Source: Natronorubrum daqingense | GTDB lineage: Archaea > Halobacteriota > Halobacteria > Halobacteriales > Natrialbaceae | DNA: 64,000 nt | Direction: 5' to 3' | Assembly (NCBI RefSeq): GCF_001971705.1 | Contig: NZ_CP019327.1 | Coordinates: forward strand, 3,100,001 to 3,164,000 | Shown here: positions 16,879 to 27,168 of the stretch, one piece after another | Layout of the letters: every line of letters begins with the position of its first letter | How positions within the stretch are numbered: the first letter of the stretch is position 1 | Program-made: the position numbers and the translations under genes | The notes under the pieces: generated by a model | The model's input: only the letters and a program-made list of their open reading frames with translations | Databases searched by the model: none | Told to the model about the DNA's origin: nothing

Positions 16879-16989
16879 GCCATTTCATTCAGTATTTACA
16901 CATTAAACTTGTCGGATAAGAAACCACATCAGAAACTAGTCGGTCAACTCACGGCCCCCTCGAGCAGCGTCCGGACAGCCCGTCCGACG

Positions 16990-17643
16990 TTAGGCCGTGG
17001 ACTCGAGATGTCTCACGAACCAGTCGGCGGCGTGATCGGCAACCGCCTCGAGTTCCCCCTCGCCCTCGAAGAGGTGGCCCGCTCCCTCGACGACACGCAG
17101 GTCGGCCTCGGCCGTGAACGCCTCGAAGACCCCCCTGTTCAACTCGAGGACCGAGTCGTCGTCCCCGCCGACGATCAACAGCGTCGGGGCGGTGAGCTCG
17201 TCGGCGACCTCGGCGGCCAGGTCGACGCGGCCGCCCCTCGAGACGACGGCGTCGATGTCCGTCTCTCGTCTTGCTGCACCTCGCATCGCGGCCGCAGCGC
17301 CCGTGCTCGAGCCGAAGTAGCCCAGCGAACGCCCGCTCGCTTCGGGACGCTCGCGGAGCCACGCTGTCGTCGCGACGAGTCGATCGGTGAGTAAGTCGAT
17401 GTCGAACCGTGTCTCGCGGCTTCGATCCTCTCGTTCGGTCAGCAGGTCGAACAACAGCGTTCCGAGCCCGCGCTCGCGCAGTCGCTCGGCGACGAAGTTG
17501 TTTCGCGGGCTGTGCCTGCTGCTCCCGCTGCCGTGGGCGAAGACGACCACTCCGCTCGCGTCCTCGGGGACGACGAGGTCGCCCTCGAGCGTCGCGTCCG
17601 GCAGGTCGATTTCGGTCACGGTGGACGAGTCGTCGGCCGTCAT
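16990..17643 (-). CDS. Dienelactone-hydrolase-like alpha/beta hydrolase
   Basis: 217 residues. Oxyanion motif FAHGSGSSRHSPRN, nucleophile Ser113 in GYFGSSTGAAAA, acid Asp in IVGGDDDSV and His in GAGHLFEG make a full triad. The family member commonly occurs joined or next to a phosphoribosyltransferase; no such gene is here. Substrate unknown. The first 25 residues form a strand pair (TEIDLPDATLEGDLVVPE). Confidence 0.83.
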   Translation of the reverse strand: MTADDSSTVTEIDLPDATLEGDLVVPEDASGVVVFAHGSGSSRHSPRNNFVAERLRERGLGTLLFDLLTEREDRSRETRFDIDLLTDRLVATTAWLRERPEASGRSLGYFGSSTGAAAAMRGAARRETDIDAVVSRGGRVDLAAEVADELTAPTLLIVGGDDDSVLELNRGVFEAFTAEADLRVVEGAGHLFEGEGELEAVADHAADWFVRHLESTA

Positions 17644-17758
17644 GGGCGATGGGTCCGCCGTGCGAACGGTTGACTGTTGGGGTGAGAACGGCAGGCCCGC
17701 TGACGGCTCTCCCGGCCGTCCTCGGATGGGTACCGCCTCGAGTCGCCAGCAACCCGTA

Positions 17759-18856
17759 TCAGTCGCTCGTCTGTGCCTCGAGTTCGTCGGTCTCTGCTTC
17801 GCGCTCGAGGATTTCGGCGATTTGCTGGCTCGCGTTGCCGTCGCCGTAGGGATTCGGCGTCGTCTCGGGCCACTCGTCTTTCGTCAGGGCCGTCCGGATC
17901 GCGTCGGTGTCCGTGCCGACGAGTTCGTTCCAGCCGCACTCGGCGGTCTCGACCCACTCGGTCTCCTCGCGTAGCGTCACGCAGGGCGTCTCGAGGAAGA
18001 AAGCCTCCTTCTGGACGCCCCCGGAGTCGGTGACGACGCGCTCTGCGGCGTCGAGCAGGCGAACGAAGTCGAGGTAGCCGAGCGGGTCGACGAGTTCGAG
18101 GTCCTCGTCCGCGCGCTCCCAGAGGCCGTAGGATTCGAGGCGGTCGACGGTTCGGGGGTGAATCGGGAGGACCACCGGCTGTGAGGCGGCTGCGAGGCCG
18201 TCGAGAATCGACTCGAGCTTCTCGCGGTCGTCCGTGTTCCCCTGTCGGTGGACGGTCGCGAGGATGAACTCGCCCTCTTCGACGCCGAGCTTCTCGAGTA
18301 CGGCCGTATTGCCCGCGACTCGGTTTCTGACGGCGAGGACGCTGTCGTACATCACGTCGCCGGTCATGTAGACGCCGTCGGTGATCCCTTCGCCGGCCAG
18401 CGTCTCGACGGCGTTCTCGCTGGGCGCGAAGCAGTACTCGGAGGCGTGGTCCGTCAGCACCCGATTGACCTCTTCGGGCATCTCGCGGTTGTAGCTGCGC
18501 AGGCCGGCTTCGACGTGGGCGACCTCCATGTCGAGTTTCGAGCCGACGATGGCTCCGGCGAGCGTGGAGTTGGTGTCGCCGTAGAGCAACATCACGTCCG
18601 GCTCGGTCTCCTCGACGACCGGTTCGATCTCGGCGATCATCTTCGCGGTCTGGCGGCCGTGGGTGTCCGACTTGACGCCGAGGTTGTAATCCGGTTCGGG
18701 AATCCCCAGTTCGTCGAAGAACACGTCGGACATCTCCTCGTCGTAGTGCTGGCCGGTGTGGACCAGTATCTCCTCGCCGACCTCCCTGAGCGCACTCGAG
18801 ACGACGGCGGCTTTCACGAACTGCGGGCGCGCACCGACGATCGAACAGATCCGCAT
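17759..18856 (-). CDS. wecB: UDP-N-acetylglucosamine 2-epimerase, non-hydrolysing
   Basis: 365 residues of GT-B fold. Interconverts UDP-GlcNAc and UDP-ManNAc, feeding surface polysaccharide or glycoprotein glycans. Signatures: GARPQFVKAA at the N-terminus, HTGQHYDEEMSD, LYGDTNSTLAGA, AHVEAGLRSYNREMPEE, TVHRQGN and DSGGVQKEAFFL. Its start is the base next to the stop of the upstream DUF354 gene (18857), so the two are one transcriptional unit and probably one pathway. Confidence 0.93.
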   Translation of the reverse strand: MRICSIVGARPQFVKAAVVSSALREVGEEILVHTGQHYDEEMSDVFFDELGIPEPDYNLGVKSDTHGRQTAKMIAEIEPVVEETEPDVMLLYGDTNSTLAGAIVGSKLDMEVAHVEAGLRSYNREMPEEVNRVLTDHASEYCFAPSENAVETLAGEGITDGVYMTGDVMYDSVLAVRNRVAGNTAVLEKLGVEEGEFILATVHRQGNTDDREKLESILDGLAAASQPVVLPIHPRTVDRLESYGLWERADEDLELVDPLGYLDFVRLLDAAERVVTDSGGVQKEAFFLETPCVTLREETEWVETAECGWNELVGTDTDAIRTALTKDEWPETTPNPYGDGNASQQIAEILEREAETDELEAQTSD

Positions 18857-19933
18857 CTAGTTCACCCCCGTCGCCGTTCCCGCGGTCGGTTGCTGTTGTC
18901 TGTCGCCGTAGGCGGTCGCGATGTTACAGAGCAGCTCCGTCAAATTGTCCATGTCTTCGACGTACTCGTCGCGGCGTCGTTCCCAGCGATCCGTGGACGA
19001 CTCGTCCGCGAGCAACTCCTGGGACTGCTCGAGGACGTCCTCGAACGACTCGAGGTTTCGGACGAGTCCGTGTTCCTCGAGTTCGATGAAGTTGCCCATA
19101 TCCTCCTCGCCGACGAAGGAGTTGGATCGAATCGCGGGCGTGCCGAGCAGTGCGGCCTCCGTCACCATCGTCTGGGTGTCCGCGACCAGCAAGTCGGCGT
19201 GGGCGAGCGCGTCGTGCATCTTCGCCGGGTGGAGGTCGAACGACTCGGCCGGGAGATCCGAGAACTCGAGGTCGCCGGCTTCGTCCGAGACGAAGACGGT
19301 GGCGTGTTCGGACAACTCGGAGAGCAGCCGTCGGCGCTGCTCGAGCGAGAAGCCGCGCTTGCCGACGTCGTGGTGGCCGTTGAAGGCGTTGAGCCGGACG
19401 ATGGCGTACGGTTCGTCCGCCGCCACGCCGAGGTCGTCGCGAACCGACGGATCGGGCTCGAAGACGTCGGGATGGAGGTACGCCGATTCCGCGACGCCGT
19501 TGAACTTGTAGTGTTTGCTTCCGAGGTCCTTTCGGAAGGCGGAGGGGGTCAAAATCGCCCGCACGAACGGTCTCGCGACGACGTGGTCGTAGGAGGTCTC
19601 CGAGTCGAGGACGGCGATCGCGGGCGTCCGCGAGAACATCCCAGCGGCCGCGGCGTAGGGTCCTTTTCCGAAGATGACGTCCGGATCGAACGCTCGAACG
19701 CGACGGGCGATCGTATAGAGGTGCGACGGCAGTTCGTAGGCGAGTGAGTGCAGCGACTCGCTTCGCTCGCCGTAGGTCTCGTAAGGCAGGTCGTGATACG
19801 AGAGGAGCGATTCGGTAAACTCGTCGCTTCTGGCGAAGACGAGAACGTCGTGGCCTCGCTCCTCGAGGCGCGTAACCGCGTGTTTGTACTGATGGACGTG
19901 CGCCGGTGTGTTATTGAATATCAAGCAATTCAT
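18857..19933 (-). CDS. DUF354-family putative glycosyltransferase
   Basis: 358 residues of the DUF354 family, a GT-B-like group. N-terminal MNCLIFNNTPAHVHQYKHAV starts the first Rossmann domain; IFGKGPYAAAAGMF and AVLDSETSYDHVVARPF are family segments, and ADLLVADTQTMVTEAALLGTPAIRSNSFVG is the nucleotide-binding half. No membrane helix. The activity is inferred from fold; no substrate is proven. It is followed without a gap by the UDP-GlcNAc 2-epimerase gene, so it probably acts on ManNAc- or GlcNAc-derived donors for the cell envelope. Confidence 0.82.
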   Translation of the reverse strand: MNCLIFNNTPAHVHQYKHAVTRLEERGHDVLVFARSDEFTESLLSYHDLPYETYGERSESLHSLAYELPSHLYTIARRVRAFDPDVIFGKGPYAAAAGMFSRTPAIAVLDSETSYDHVVARPFVRAILTPSAFRKDLGSKHYKFNGVAESAYLHPDVFEPDPSVRDDLGVAADEPYAIVRLNAFNGHHDVGKRGFSLEQRRRLLSELSEHATVFVSDEAGDLEFSDLPAESFDLHPAKMHDALAHADLLVADTQTMVTEAALLGTPAIRSNSFVGEEDMGNFIELEEHGLVRNLESFEDVLEQSQELLADESSTDRWERRRDEYVEDMDNLTELLCNIATAYGDRQQQPTAGTATGVN

Positions 19934-20600
19934 TGGATACTCACTGCTCGGGGTGGACGTATGCTCGCTTCTGTGACACCTTGTTATGGCTGTTGTACGC
20001 GATGAACGTATCTTTCGACAGAACTATTTGAGTAATAATGAAACTGCGCTGACTCGACCGCGCCTCGAGCCGGTCCAATTCGAGGAATTCATGGGTCTGA
20101 GGGCTTGAAAAGCAACAATGATTGATCTCACTCGACCCGTGACACTCCGGGGGCGTGACGTTTCGAGCGACACAACTCGAGAATTCTGTCGCTTCTCACA
20201 TACGAAATCGGTCACGTTTTTCGTCCGATCTCATGACAGTTTCTATCATTTTACATTCACTGAATTGATTATGTACGCCGAGGACAACACTCGCGGGACC
20301 GTCGGCCACCCCGGTCGCCGTTCGGTCGGCAACGACCCGATTTCGGCCACAAACTGGCTCGGACACCGCAACCCGCCACGATCTGGGAGTACACCGTCCG
20401 TGCTTTGAACCACCGGTCGGTATCGGCGAAAGCCGCCAATACGCGCCGGAAAGATTCGAATACTCTCGTCCGGCACTCCTTACATCGCGTTCGTGTCGAC
20501 TACCGATAGAACGCACCGTCGTCCGTCCGAGCGCGTCCGCTGAGTCGGCCCGTGGAATGCAGGCAGGACTCGCTTCCGGCGGGTCCCGGTAGGTCGTGGT
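19934..20600. other. 667-base stretch without a recognisable gene
   Basis: The left end serves as promoter for the DUF354-epimerase pair (CATACG about 30 bases before ATG 19933 on the minus strand). Bases 20100-20280 are AT-richer than the surroundings. A frame of 96 codons at 20118-20408 has the composition of chance sequence. I see no RNA gene, repeat or relic. Confidence 0.5.
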
Positions 20601-21350
20601 ATGAGCCCAACGTTCACGGACGACGACGTCGGAAAGTCGATCGAGACCGCCACGGGCGACCATCTCGGCGTCGTCGCCGATACCGACCCGGAAACGGCCT
20701 ACGTCGTGCCCGCGGAGTCGGTCACCGACTCGACGCGAGCGGCCCTCGAGTGGGACCGCGGGACGGACGAGACCGTTCCGCTCACCGACGACGCCGTCGA
20801 GGAGATTACCGACGACGCGATCACGCTCGAGTCCGACTTTCCAACGGAGACGATTACGTCGGCGAGCACAGCCGACGACGAGTCTGGGAGCGAGCCCACC
20901 GATTCGGACGCGCGCTCCGACATCGGCGGCCGGGGAAGCGGCGACCACGATCCGGGTGAACCGGTCGCCTCGAATCCAACGGAACCGGCACCCGACGACG
21001 GTCCGACCGCTGGCACCGATCCAGACGTGTCCGCCGCATCGGAACCGATGGTCGAAGACGACGGGTTCTACGACACCCCCGAAGCGGACGCGCGAGTCGA
21101 CCCCGACGCCGAAATGGAGCCTCCTGCGGAGGAAAACCGCGAGTCCGAGGGGTATAGCGAGCCGGAGGGTTCGGTCGACGAATCCGAGGAGGACTCGAGC
21201 CAGGGCGGCGACGTGGACGTCGACCTCGACGAGGTGACCGAAGGAGACCCCGAGGTGGACCTCGAGCCCGGTGAGGACGTCGGGCGGCGCGATCAGCCGG
21301 GGTCCAGCCGGTCGGCCGGCGACGATTCGGGCGACTCGAGCGAGGAGTGA
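20601..21350 (+). CDS. PRC-barrel-like domain protein with long acidic tail
   Basis: 249 residues. Residues 1-75 are a PRC-barrel-like domain that is a paralogue of the 80-residue protein at 16017-16259. The remaining 170 residues are low-complexity, rich in Asp, Glu, Ser and Pro (for example SEGYSEPEGSVDESEEDS), likely disordered. No signal peptide or membrane helix. The tail resembles flexible halophilic linkers; function unknown. rlmE follows 77 bases downstream in the same direction. Confidence 0.72.
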   Translation: MSPTFTDDDVGKSIETATGDHLGVVADTDPETAYVVPAESVTDSTRAALEWDRGTDETVPLTDDAVEEITDDAITLESDFPTETITSASTADDESGSEPTDSDARSDIGGRGSGDHDPGEPVASNPTEPAPDDGPTAGTDPDVSAASEPMVEDDGFYDTPEADARVDPDAEMEPPAEENRESEGYSEPEGSVDESEEDSSQGGDVDVDLDEVTEGDPEVDLEPGEDVGRRDQPGSSRSAGDDSGDSSEE

Positions 21351-21427
21351 ACCGCGAATACGCGGATCCCCATCTCGCCACACCTATCCGTTCTGGACCG
21401 CTAGCCCTGTTTCAAGAACACGCGATT

Positions 21428-22213
21428 ATGGCCCGAAAAGACGACTACTACAACAGAGCGAAACAGGAGGGCTACCGTTCGCGGGCGGCCTACAAACTCA
21501 AACAACTCGACGACCTCGAGAACGTCATCGATGGGCGTGACGCGGTCGTCGACCTCGGGGCCGCCCCCGGCGGCTGGCTGCAAGTTGCCGCCGAGAAGGT
21601 CGGCCCAAAGGGGACCGTCATTGGCGTCGACCTCCAGCGAATCAAGGACCTCGAGGACCCGGCGCTGACCGATCAGGTCGAAACGCTCCGCGGGGACATG
21701 ACCGAAGACAAGACGCGAGAGCGCGTCGTCGAGGCCGCCGACGGCCCCGTCGACGTCGTCATTTCGGACATGGCGCCGAACATGTCCGGCGAGTACTCCC
21801 TCGATCAGGCCCGCTCGCTGTACCTCGCGAGACAGGCCTTCGAGACGGCACTCGAGATCCTCGACACCGGCGGCAACTTCGTCGTGAAGGTCTTCGAAGG
21901 GCCGGACGTGGACGACTTCCGGGAAGATATCGAAGACGAGTTCCAGTACGTCCGCGCCACCGCACCGAAAGCCAGTCGCAAGGAATCCTCCGAGATTTAC
22001 TTCATCGCCAAGGGCCGGCTCACGGCCCCCGTCGCCCCCGGCGACGAACTCGAGGTCGAGATTATCGACGTCGGCAGCGAAGGCGACGGCATCGCCTCGA
22101 TCGACGGCTACCGACTGTTCGTTCCCGGAACCTCCGAAGGCGACGTGCTCACCGTCGAAATCGAGGACGTCAAGCCGAACTTCGGGTTCGCGCGGCCACT
22201 CGAGGAGGAATGA
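21428..22213 (+). CDS. rlmE: 23S rRNA 2'-O-methyltransferase RlmE (FtsJ/RrmJ) with TRAM domain
   Basis: 261 residues. RAAYKLKQLDD carries the first catalytic Lys, VDLGAAPGGWLQVA (near residue 42) binds SAM, ISDMAPNMSG supplies Asp, NFVVKVFEG the second Lys and ESSEIYF the Glu, the K-D-K-E tetrad of FtsJ enzymes. It 2'-O-methylates a uridine in the ribosomal A loop. Residues about 200-258 (GDELEVEIIDVGSEGDGIA to VKPNFGFARPL) are a TRAM RNA-binding domain, typical of archaeal members. ATG 21428 starts MARKDDYYNRAKQEGYRSRA. Confidence 0.93.
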   Translation: MARKDDYYNRAKQEGYRSRAAYKLKQLDDLENVIDGRDAVVDLGAAPGGWLQVAAEKVGPKGTVIGVDLQRIKDLEDPALTDQVETLRGDMTEDKTRERVVEAADGPVDVVISDMAPNMSGEYSLDQARSLYLARQAFETALEILDTGGNFVVKVFEGPDVDDFREDIEDEFQYVRATAPKASRKESSEIYFIAKGRLTAPVAPGDELEVEIIDVGSEGDGIASIDGYRLFVPGTSEGDVLTVEIEDVKPNFGFARPLEEE

Positions 22214-22259
22214 GAGACAGCCGCGAGTGAAGACGGCGGCCGCGTAGCGCGACTATCGG

Positions 22260-22436
22260 TTATTCGTCGGTCTCGAGGCGGTCGTGTCGGTCGTCGATTT
22301 CGTCGAGAATATCGAGGTTCTTTCTGATCGACGCGCGGATCGCGTCACTTCGGTTGACGAACTTGCCATCGTCACCGACGTGCTCGTCGAGGTCGTCGAG
22401 CAGTTCCTGCGGTATTTCGACGCTGATCTTCGGCAT
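22260..22436 (-). CDS. Ribbon-helix-helix (CopG-type) DNA-binding protein
   Basis: 58 residues from ATG 22436 (MPKISVEIPQELLDDLDEHV); an in-frame ATG four codons upstream gives 62. The N-terminal strand that enters the DNA groove is KISVEIP, followed by two helices with FVNRSDAIRASIRKNLD between them. Such proteins act as dimers binding operators. Targets are unknown; the nearest divergent or downstream gene is the antiporter in the same direction upstream. Confidence 0.82.
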   Translation of the reverse strand: MPKISVEIPQELLDDLDEHVGDDGKFVNRSDAIRASIRKNLDILDEIDDRHDRLETDE

Positions 22437-22538
22437 GTGCGTCGTCATTGGGTGGGGGGATTCTTAACAGCCCGTGACCGTCTGCGTTCTCCACCTCGTC
22501 TCGATTTGCTCCCTTCACTGTCTCTCGTTCTGCATTGC

Positions 22539-24635
22539 TCATCCCATCTCGAGGAAGCGACGTTTGTCGGAGGTGTCCTCCTCGGACGGATAGGCCACGA
22601 CGACGTTCTCGGCCTCGAGCGCCGCGAGCCGACCCGGCAGCGATTGGAGCCGGTTTTCCCAGCCGCGGCTGCCGGGACGCGGGCTGAGGGCGACGACGAA
22701 GTCGTTTTCGTCGACCCGTTCGTCCATGGCGTCGTCGAATCCGTCGCCGACCGGAACGACGTCGACGGTCGTCGTCGTCTCCGGCTCGATAGCGTCGACG
22801 AGCTGTGCGTAGCGTTCGGGGTTGCCACCGACGACGTAACACTCGAGGTTGACGCCGAGTTCGTCGGCGACCGTCTTCACGGTGTGCATCGTCTCGTAGA
22901 AACCGGGGTGGGAGGCGATGTGCGCGGGCAACACGCAAACGACGCGCTCGGAGACGTTCAACGGTTCGCGAAGCCTCGAGACGAGCACTTGCACCGTCGT
23001 CTGCTCGAGAACCTGTTCGACGATGTCCCCGAAGAACCGGGAGCCAAAGCGTCGGGAACTCGCCCAGCCGAGGACGGTAGTGGTAATTCGTTCGTCGAGC
23101 ACCGTCTTCGAGATACCGTCGGCGACGCTCGTTTCGACGCGGGTGTGGGTTTCGACGGGAACCTCCGCGCCGGCGACGTGTTCGGCCGCGTGCTCGAGGT
23201 GTTCTTCGGCGTCGGCGACGTCGGTCGCGGTTTGGGCCTGTTCGCGTTGGTCGGTTCGACTCGCTCTGAGTCGCGTGGGTCGTCGGTTGACGACCGTCAG
23301 GGCTCGCAACGGTTCGGCGTCGCCCGCGGTTTCGCGGACGAGCATGCCGAAGTCGAGGAGTTGGTCCATCGTGTCGCGATTGCCCGCGAGGGGGACGAGG
23401 ACGCGCGTCGGTTGGTCGCCGGGGTCGTACTCGGCATCCGCTTCGGCGTCGACGATCTGGCGGCCGTAACGTTTCGAGAGCGCCGGACTGAGGAAGCTGA
23501 CGACGAGGATCATCAGGACGACGCCGTTGACCATCGTCTCGTCGAAGAGGCCGAGATCCTCGAACCCGATGAGGGTGATCGCGAGCGCGGCCGCGGCTTG
23601 CCCCGAGGAGAGCCCGAACATCGCCATGCGTTCGTCGGTCGTGTAGTCGTAAATCTCGCCGGTGACCCAGCTCGCGAAGAGCTTACTGAAGAGCAACAAC
23701 GCGATGATCGTTCCCGCGATGACGAGCGTCTCGGTGCTGCCGACGACGACTGCGGGATCGACCAGCATTCCCACAGAGATGAGGAAGAAGGGGATGAGGA
23801 GGGCGTTGCCGACGAACTCGATGCGGTTCATCAGGGTGCTGGTCGTCGGGATGAGTCGGTTGAGCGCTAATCCGGCGAGAAACGCACCGATGATGTGCTT
23901 GACGCCGGCGATTTCGGCGAAGGCTGCACAGACGAACAACACGGCCATGACGAACAGGAACTCGAAGTAACTCTCCTCGCTGACGTTTCTGAAGAACCAC
24001 CGGCCAAGCCGCGGAACGAGCAGCCAGATACCGGCGAACAACGCGACGAGTCCGACCACGAGCGACACCCAGAAACCGATCGTCAGGTCGCCCGCTGCCG
24101 CCCCGGCGACGATCGCCAACACGAGCAAGGCTGCCGTATCGGTGAAGATCGTCCCGCCGATCGCCGCGGTCACGGCCTCGTTCTTCACGATTCCGAGCTT
24201 ATTGACGATCGGATACGCGAGCAACGTGTGCGAGGAGAAGATGGCGGCGTACAGCGCCGCGGTCATGACGTCGAACCCCAGAAACCAGACCCCGACGGCC
24301 ATTCCTAATCCCTGTGGAAGGAGAAACGATAGCGCACCGAAGACGAGGCTTCGATCGCGATTGGCGACGAACTCGCCCAGGTCGATCTCGAGGCCGGCCA
24401 GGAACATCAGATAGACCAATCCGACCTCGCCGAGTAGGACGAAGGTCTCGCTTCGGTCCAGAAAGCCGAACCCGTTCGGTCCGATCGCCGTCCCGACGAC
24501 GATGATGCCGATAATCCCCGGGAGTCGGTAGCGTTCGAAGACGAGCGGTGCGACGAGGAAGACGACCATCGCGATCGCGAAGATGATGATCGGATCTTCG
24601 AACGGCAGCGTCTGCAGTGAGATATCCTCGAGCAT
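22539..24635 (-). CDS. CPA2-type cation/proton antiporter with cytoplasmic USP-like domains
   Basis: 698 residues. The first 390 contain about 12 hydrophobic segments of the KefB/NapA type: [20 protein letters not shown] near residue 37, [16 protein letters not shown], and [20 protein letters not shown] with the Asp of the ion site. Residues 400-690 are cytoplasmic and look like two universal-stress-like alpha/beta domains ([40 protein letters not shown]), probably regulatory. It exports Na+ or K+ in exchange for protons. Starts at ATG 24635. Confidence 0.9.
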   Translation of the reverse strand: MLEDISLQTLPFEDPIIIFAIAMVVFLVAPLVFERYRLPGIIGIIVVGTAIGPNGFGFLDRSETFVLLGEVGLVYLMFLAGLEIDLGEFVANRDRSLVFGALSFLLPQGLGMAVGVWFLGFDVMTAALYAAIFSSHTLLAYPIVNKLGIVKNEAVTAAIGGTIFTDTAALLVLAIVAGAAAGDLTIGFWVSLVVGLVALFAGIWLLVPRLGRWFFRNVSEESYFEFLFVMAVLFVCAAFAEIAGVKHIIGAFLAGLALNRLIPTTSTLMNRIEFVGNALLIPFFLISVGMLVDPAVVVGSTETLVIAGTIIALLLFSKLFASWVTGEIYDYTTDERMAMFGLSSGQAAAALAITLIGFEDLGLFDETMVNGVVLMILVVSFLSPALSKRYGRQIVDAEADAEYDPGDQPTRVLVPLAGNRDTMDQLLDFGMLVRETAGDAEPLRALTVVNRRPTRLRASRTDQREQAQTATDVADAEEHLEHAAEHVAGAEVPVETHTRVETSVADGISKTVLDERITTTVLGWASSRRFGSRFFGDIVEQVLEQTTVQVLVSRLREPLNVSERVVCVLPAHIASHPGFYETMHTVKTVADELGVNLECYVVGGNPERYAQLVDAIEPETTTTVDVVPVGDGFDDAMDERVDENDFVVALSPRPGSRGWENRLQSLPGRLAALEAENVVVAYPSEEDTSDKRRFLEMG

Positions 24636-24807
24636 GCGAATCGGTTAGTAGTACGTAAAATTCACAGCAATCGTGTAAAGAACTACTGACTGTTCGCGGA
24701 CGACACGGGAACATCCGTTCAAAACCGGGCGATTTCCGCCGTCTCGAGGGAGATTCCGAGAGTCTCGAGAATCAGTTGTCGTCGGTCAGCGCAGGGTCAA
24801 ATCGCCG

Positions 24808-27168
24808 TCAGTCCGATGCGGTCCCGGCATCCGATTCCGGTTCGGCGGGTTGGTCGGTGCTGCCGCCACCGCCGCCGAACAGTCTGCCGCCACCGGTGAG
24901 GACGTAGAGGACGGCCAATCCGAGCATGTACGTGAGCGCGATCGGGATCGCGACCAGCAACATCGTGAGGATGCCTTTCGGGCTGAGGAACGCGGCGGCC
25001 GTGAAGATTCCGACGACGATCGGCCGCCAGCGCTCGAGCATCGTCCGGTAGCTGACGATGCCGCCGATGTGGAACAGCGCCATCGTGACGATGATGTTGA
25101 ACAGGAAGCCGACGCCGAGGGTCGTGTAGATCACGAGCCACGAGAAGCTGTTGATCCGGTAGGTGACCTCCATGCCGTTTTGGACGGCGTCGGTGATGAG
25201 ATACGAAATCACCGCGGGGGCGAGCCAGTAGAAGCCGATGAACAGGCCGACCCCGAAGCCGGCGAACAGCGTACCACCCCAGACGAGGAACACGCGCTGT
25301 GTCCCGCCGCTGACGAGGCCACGCTCCTTGGCTGCTGGCCAGCCCCAGTACATGACCATCGGCAGGATGGCGATAATCGCGAGGATCGTACTCACCTTCA
25401 CCATGAAGATGAGCACTTCGACGGGGTGTAACGCGATGACCAGCCCGAGGTCGCCGATCAGCTCCGTCGTCGACTCGTCGCCGGTGACGTTCGCGTCGTT
25501 GCTCTCTGCGACCTCGAGGAGGACCTCTTCGGGGACGCGTTCGACGAATTGTGCGAGGATCACGCCGAAGCCACCCTGATAGAGCGCGAGGAACGTGCCA
25601 CCGAGGACGGCCATGAAGACGCCGACGATGTAGATCGTCTTCGAGGTCAGGCTGTCCACGATGAACGCGAGGTCGTAGGCGTAGCCGCCGATGTCGTCCT
25701 CGGTCGTCTCGTCTTCGGTGAACGGATCGAGCATCCCTGCAGCGGTGCTCGAGAACACACTCTCTTCGTCCTCGCCACCGCTTTCGGCTGCACCCGCGCT
25801 CGCCCCGCTGGCTGCGGCCCCACCACCGCTCCCGTCGCCCGCTTCGTTCGCCCTGGCTCGCTGTTCTTGTAGCGAGTCGAAGCGATCGAGGATGGCCTGA
25901 GCCTTGTCCCGATTATCGTCGTACATGGCCTGCCGGGAGTGCTCGAGGGCCTGTTCTTCGTCCATCGCGAGGAAGACCTGCGTCGGAATCTCTTCGATGT
26001 CGTCGGTCGAAATGGTGTCGAAGTCGATGTCGTCGGGGTCCTCTGCGGCTCTGATGTCGCCTTCTCGCGGGTACACCGGTGCCTGAAGCACGCGGATCGT
26101 GTACACCATGAGCCCGACCACGGCGAGCGTGAGTGCGACGACCACGCCGGCGGCGACGTCACCGAAGACGCCGTACTCGGCGGCGAACGCCTCGAGTCCG
26201 AGCGTTCCCTCGGGCCGGTAGCCCTCGGGGAACGCGGGGTAGACGGACTCCTCGAGGTAGTCGAATCCACCGTCTGAGATGAAGACGAAGACTGCAGCGC
26301 TCACGAGTATGAGTGCGCCGACGAACTGGTACAGCCGCCGTTTCATGAGGCCGGTGCCGGTGTCGAGTTCGGCGGCACCACGTCGGCGGATGTTCGCGAC
26401 GATTTTCGCGAGACCGAGGCTGAACACGTAGAGGGCGACGAGCGGGATCGCCCACATGATCAGCGTGAACGGGTCGGGCGGGGAGAACATTGCGCCGAAG
26501 ACGGTAATCGCGACGATGGCGTGGCGCCACTTGTCCCGGAACGTCTCGTAGGAGACGATTTCGGTGTACGAAAGGACGCTCATCAACAGCGGCAACTGTG
26601 CGGCGAGTCCGAACGAGATGGTGAGCAGGGCGATGAACTCGGTGAACTCGGTGATCCCCCAGCTCGGATTGACGCCAGCGTCGTGTGCGACGGTGCCGAG
26701 GAAGTCGAACGCGAACGGGAAGAAGATGGCGTAGGCGTAGAAGATCCCGATACAAAACAACACCATCGAGGTCAGCGCGAAGCCGGCCATGTACCCGCGA
26801 GAGACCGGGACGACCGACTCGACGCCGCGCTCTCTGAGCGCCTCGCGGGAGAAGTAAAGCAGGGCCGGAATCGCGACGATGATCCCGACGAGTAACCCGA
26901 TTTTCGCCTGTAACAGGATCACTTCGAAGGGCGTTCGGGTAATAATCTCCGTCGCGTCGGCGACGGTCTGGCCCATCTCGGCTTTCGCCGTCGCCTCGAG
27001 GAAGTCCCAGATCCAGACGCGAAGGGCGTAGAACGAACCGACGAAGCCGAGGGTAAAGACGATGAACACCTTCTGCAGATGGGTCTGCGCGCCAGACAAT
27101 ACCGCTCCGATCGTCTCCCGGCCGGTATTGATCGCTTTGGCCGTATCCTCACCGACGGCAGAACTCAT
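24808..27168 (-). CDS. tatCt: Twin-arginine translocase TatCt, two fused TatC domains
   Basis: 786 residues. Two TatC-like domains, about 20-300 and 490-760, are joined by a hydrophilic linker near 380-480 that is rich in Gly/Ala/Ser and acidic residues. Each half has about six helices, plus extra hydrophobic helices around residues 290 and 350. The tandem form is known in haloarchaea as TatCt, essential in Haloferax volcanii. It recognises twin-arginine signals and exports folded proteins. A TATA-like GTTGATAAC lies about 30 bases before ATG 27168. The single-domain tatCo gene is divergent from it. Confidence 0.92.
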   Translation of the reverse strand: MSSAVGEDTAKAINTGRETIGAVLSGAQTHLQKVFIVFTLGFVGSFYALRVWIWDFLEATAKAEMGQTVADATEIITRTPFEVILLQAKIGLLVGIIVAIPALLYFSREALRERGVESVVPVSRGYMAGFALTSMVLFCIGIFYAYAIFFPFAFDFLGTVAHDAGVNPSWGITEFTEFIALLTISFGLAAQLPLLMSVLSYTEIVSYETFRDKWRHAIVAITVFGAMFSPPDPFTLIMWAIPLVALYVFSLGLAKIVANIRRRGAAELDTGTGLMKRRLYQFVGALILVSAAVFVFISDGGFDYLEESVYPAFPEGYRPEGTLGLEAFAAEYGVFGDVAAGVVVALTLAVVGLMVYTIRVLQAPVYPREGDIRAAEDPDDIDFDTISTDDIEEIPTQVFLAMDEEQALEHSRQAMYDDNRDKAQAILDRFDSLQEQRARANEAGDGSGGGAAASGASAGAAESGGEDEESVFSSTAAGMLDPFTEDETTEDDIGGYAYDLAFIVDSLTSKTIYIVGVFMAVLGGTFLALYQGGFGVILAQFVERVPEEVLLEVAESNDANVTGDESTTELIGDLGLVIALHPVEVLIFMVKVSTILAIIAILPMVMYWGWPAAKERGLVSGGTQRVFLVWGGTLFAGFGVGLFIGFYWLAPAVISYLITDAVQNGMEVTYRINSFSWLVIYTTLGVGFLFNIIVTMALFHIGGIVSYRTMLERWRPIVVGIFTAAAFLSPKGILTMLLVAIPIALTYMLGLAVLYVLTGGGRLFGGGGGSTDQPAEPESDAGTASD

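Noticed and set aside
20118-20408. 96-codon plus-strand frame in the long gap after the DUF354 gene
   Set aside because: Residue composition looks random, no promoter, no family.
22284-23870. Long plus-strand frame across the antiporter gene
   Set aside because: Antisense to a clear antiporter and without any matching domain.
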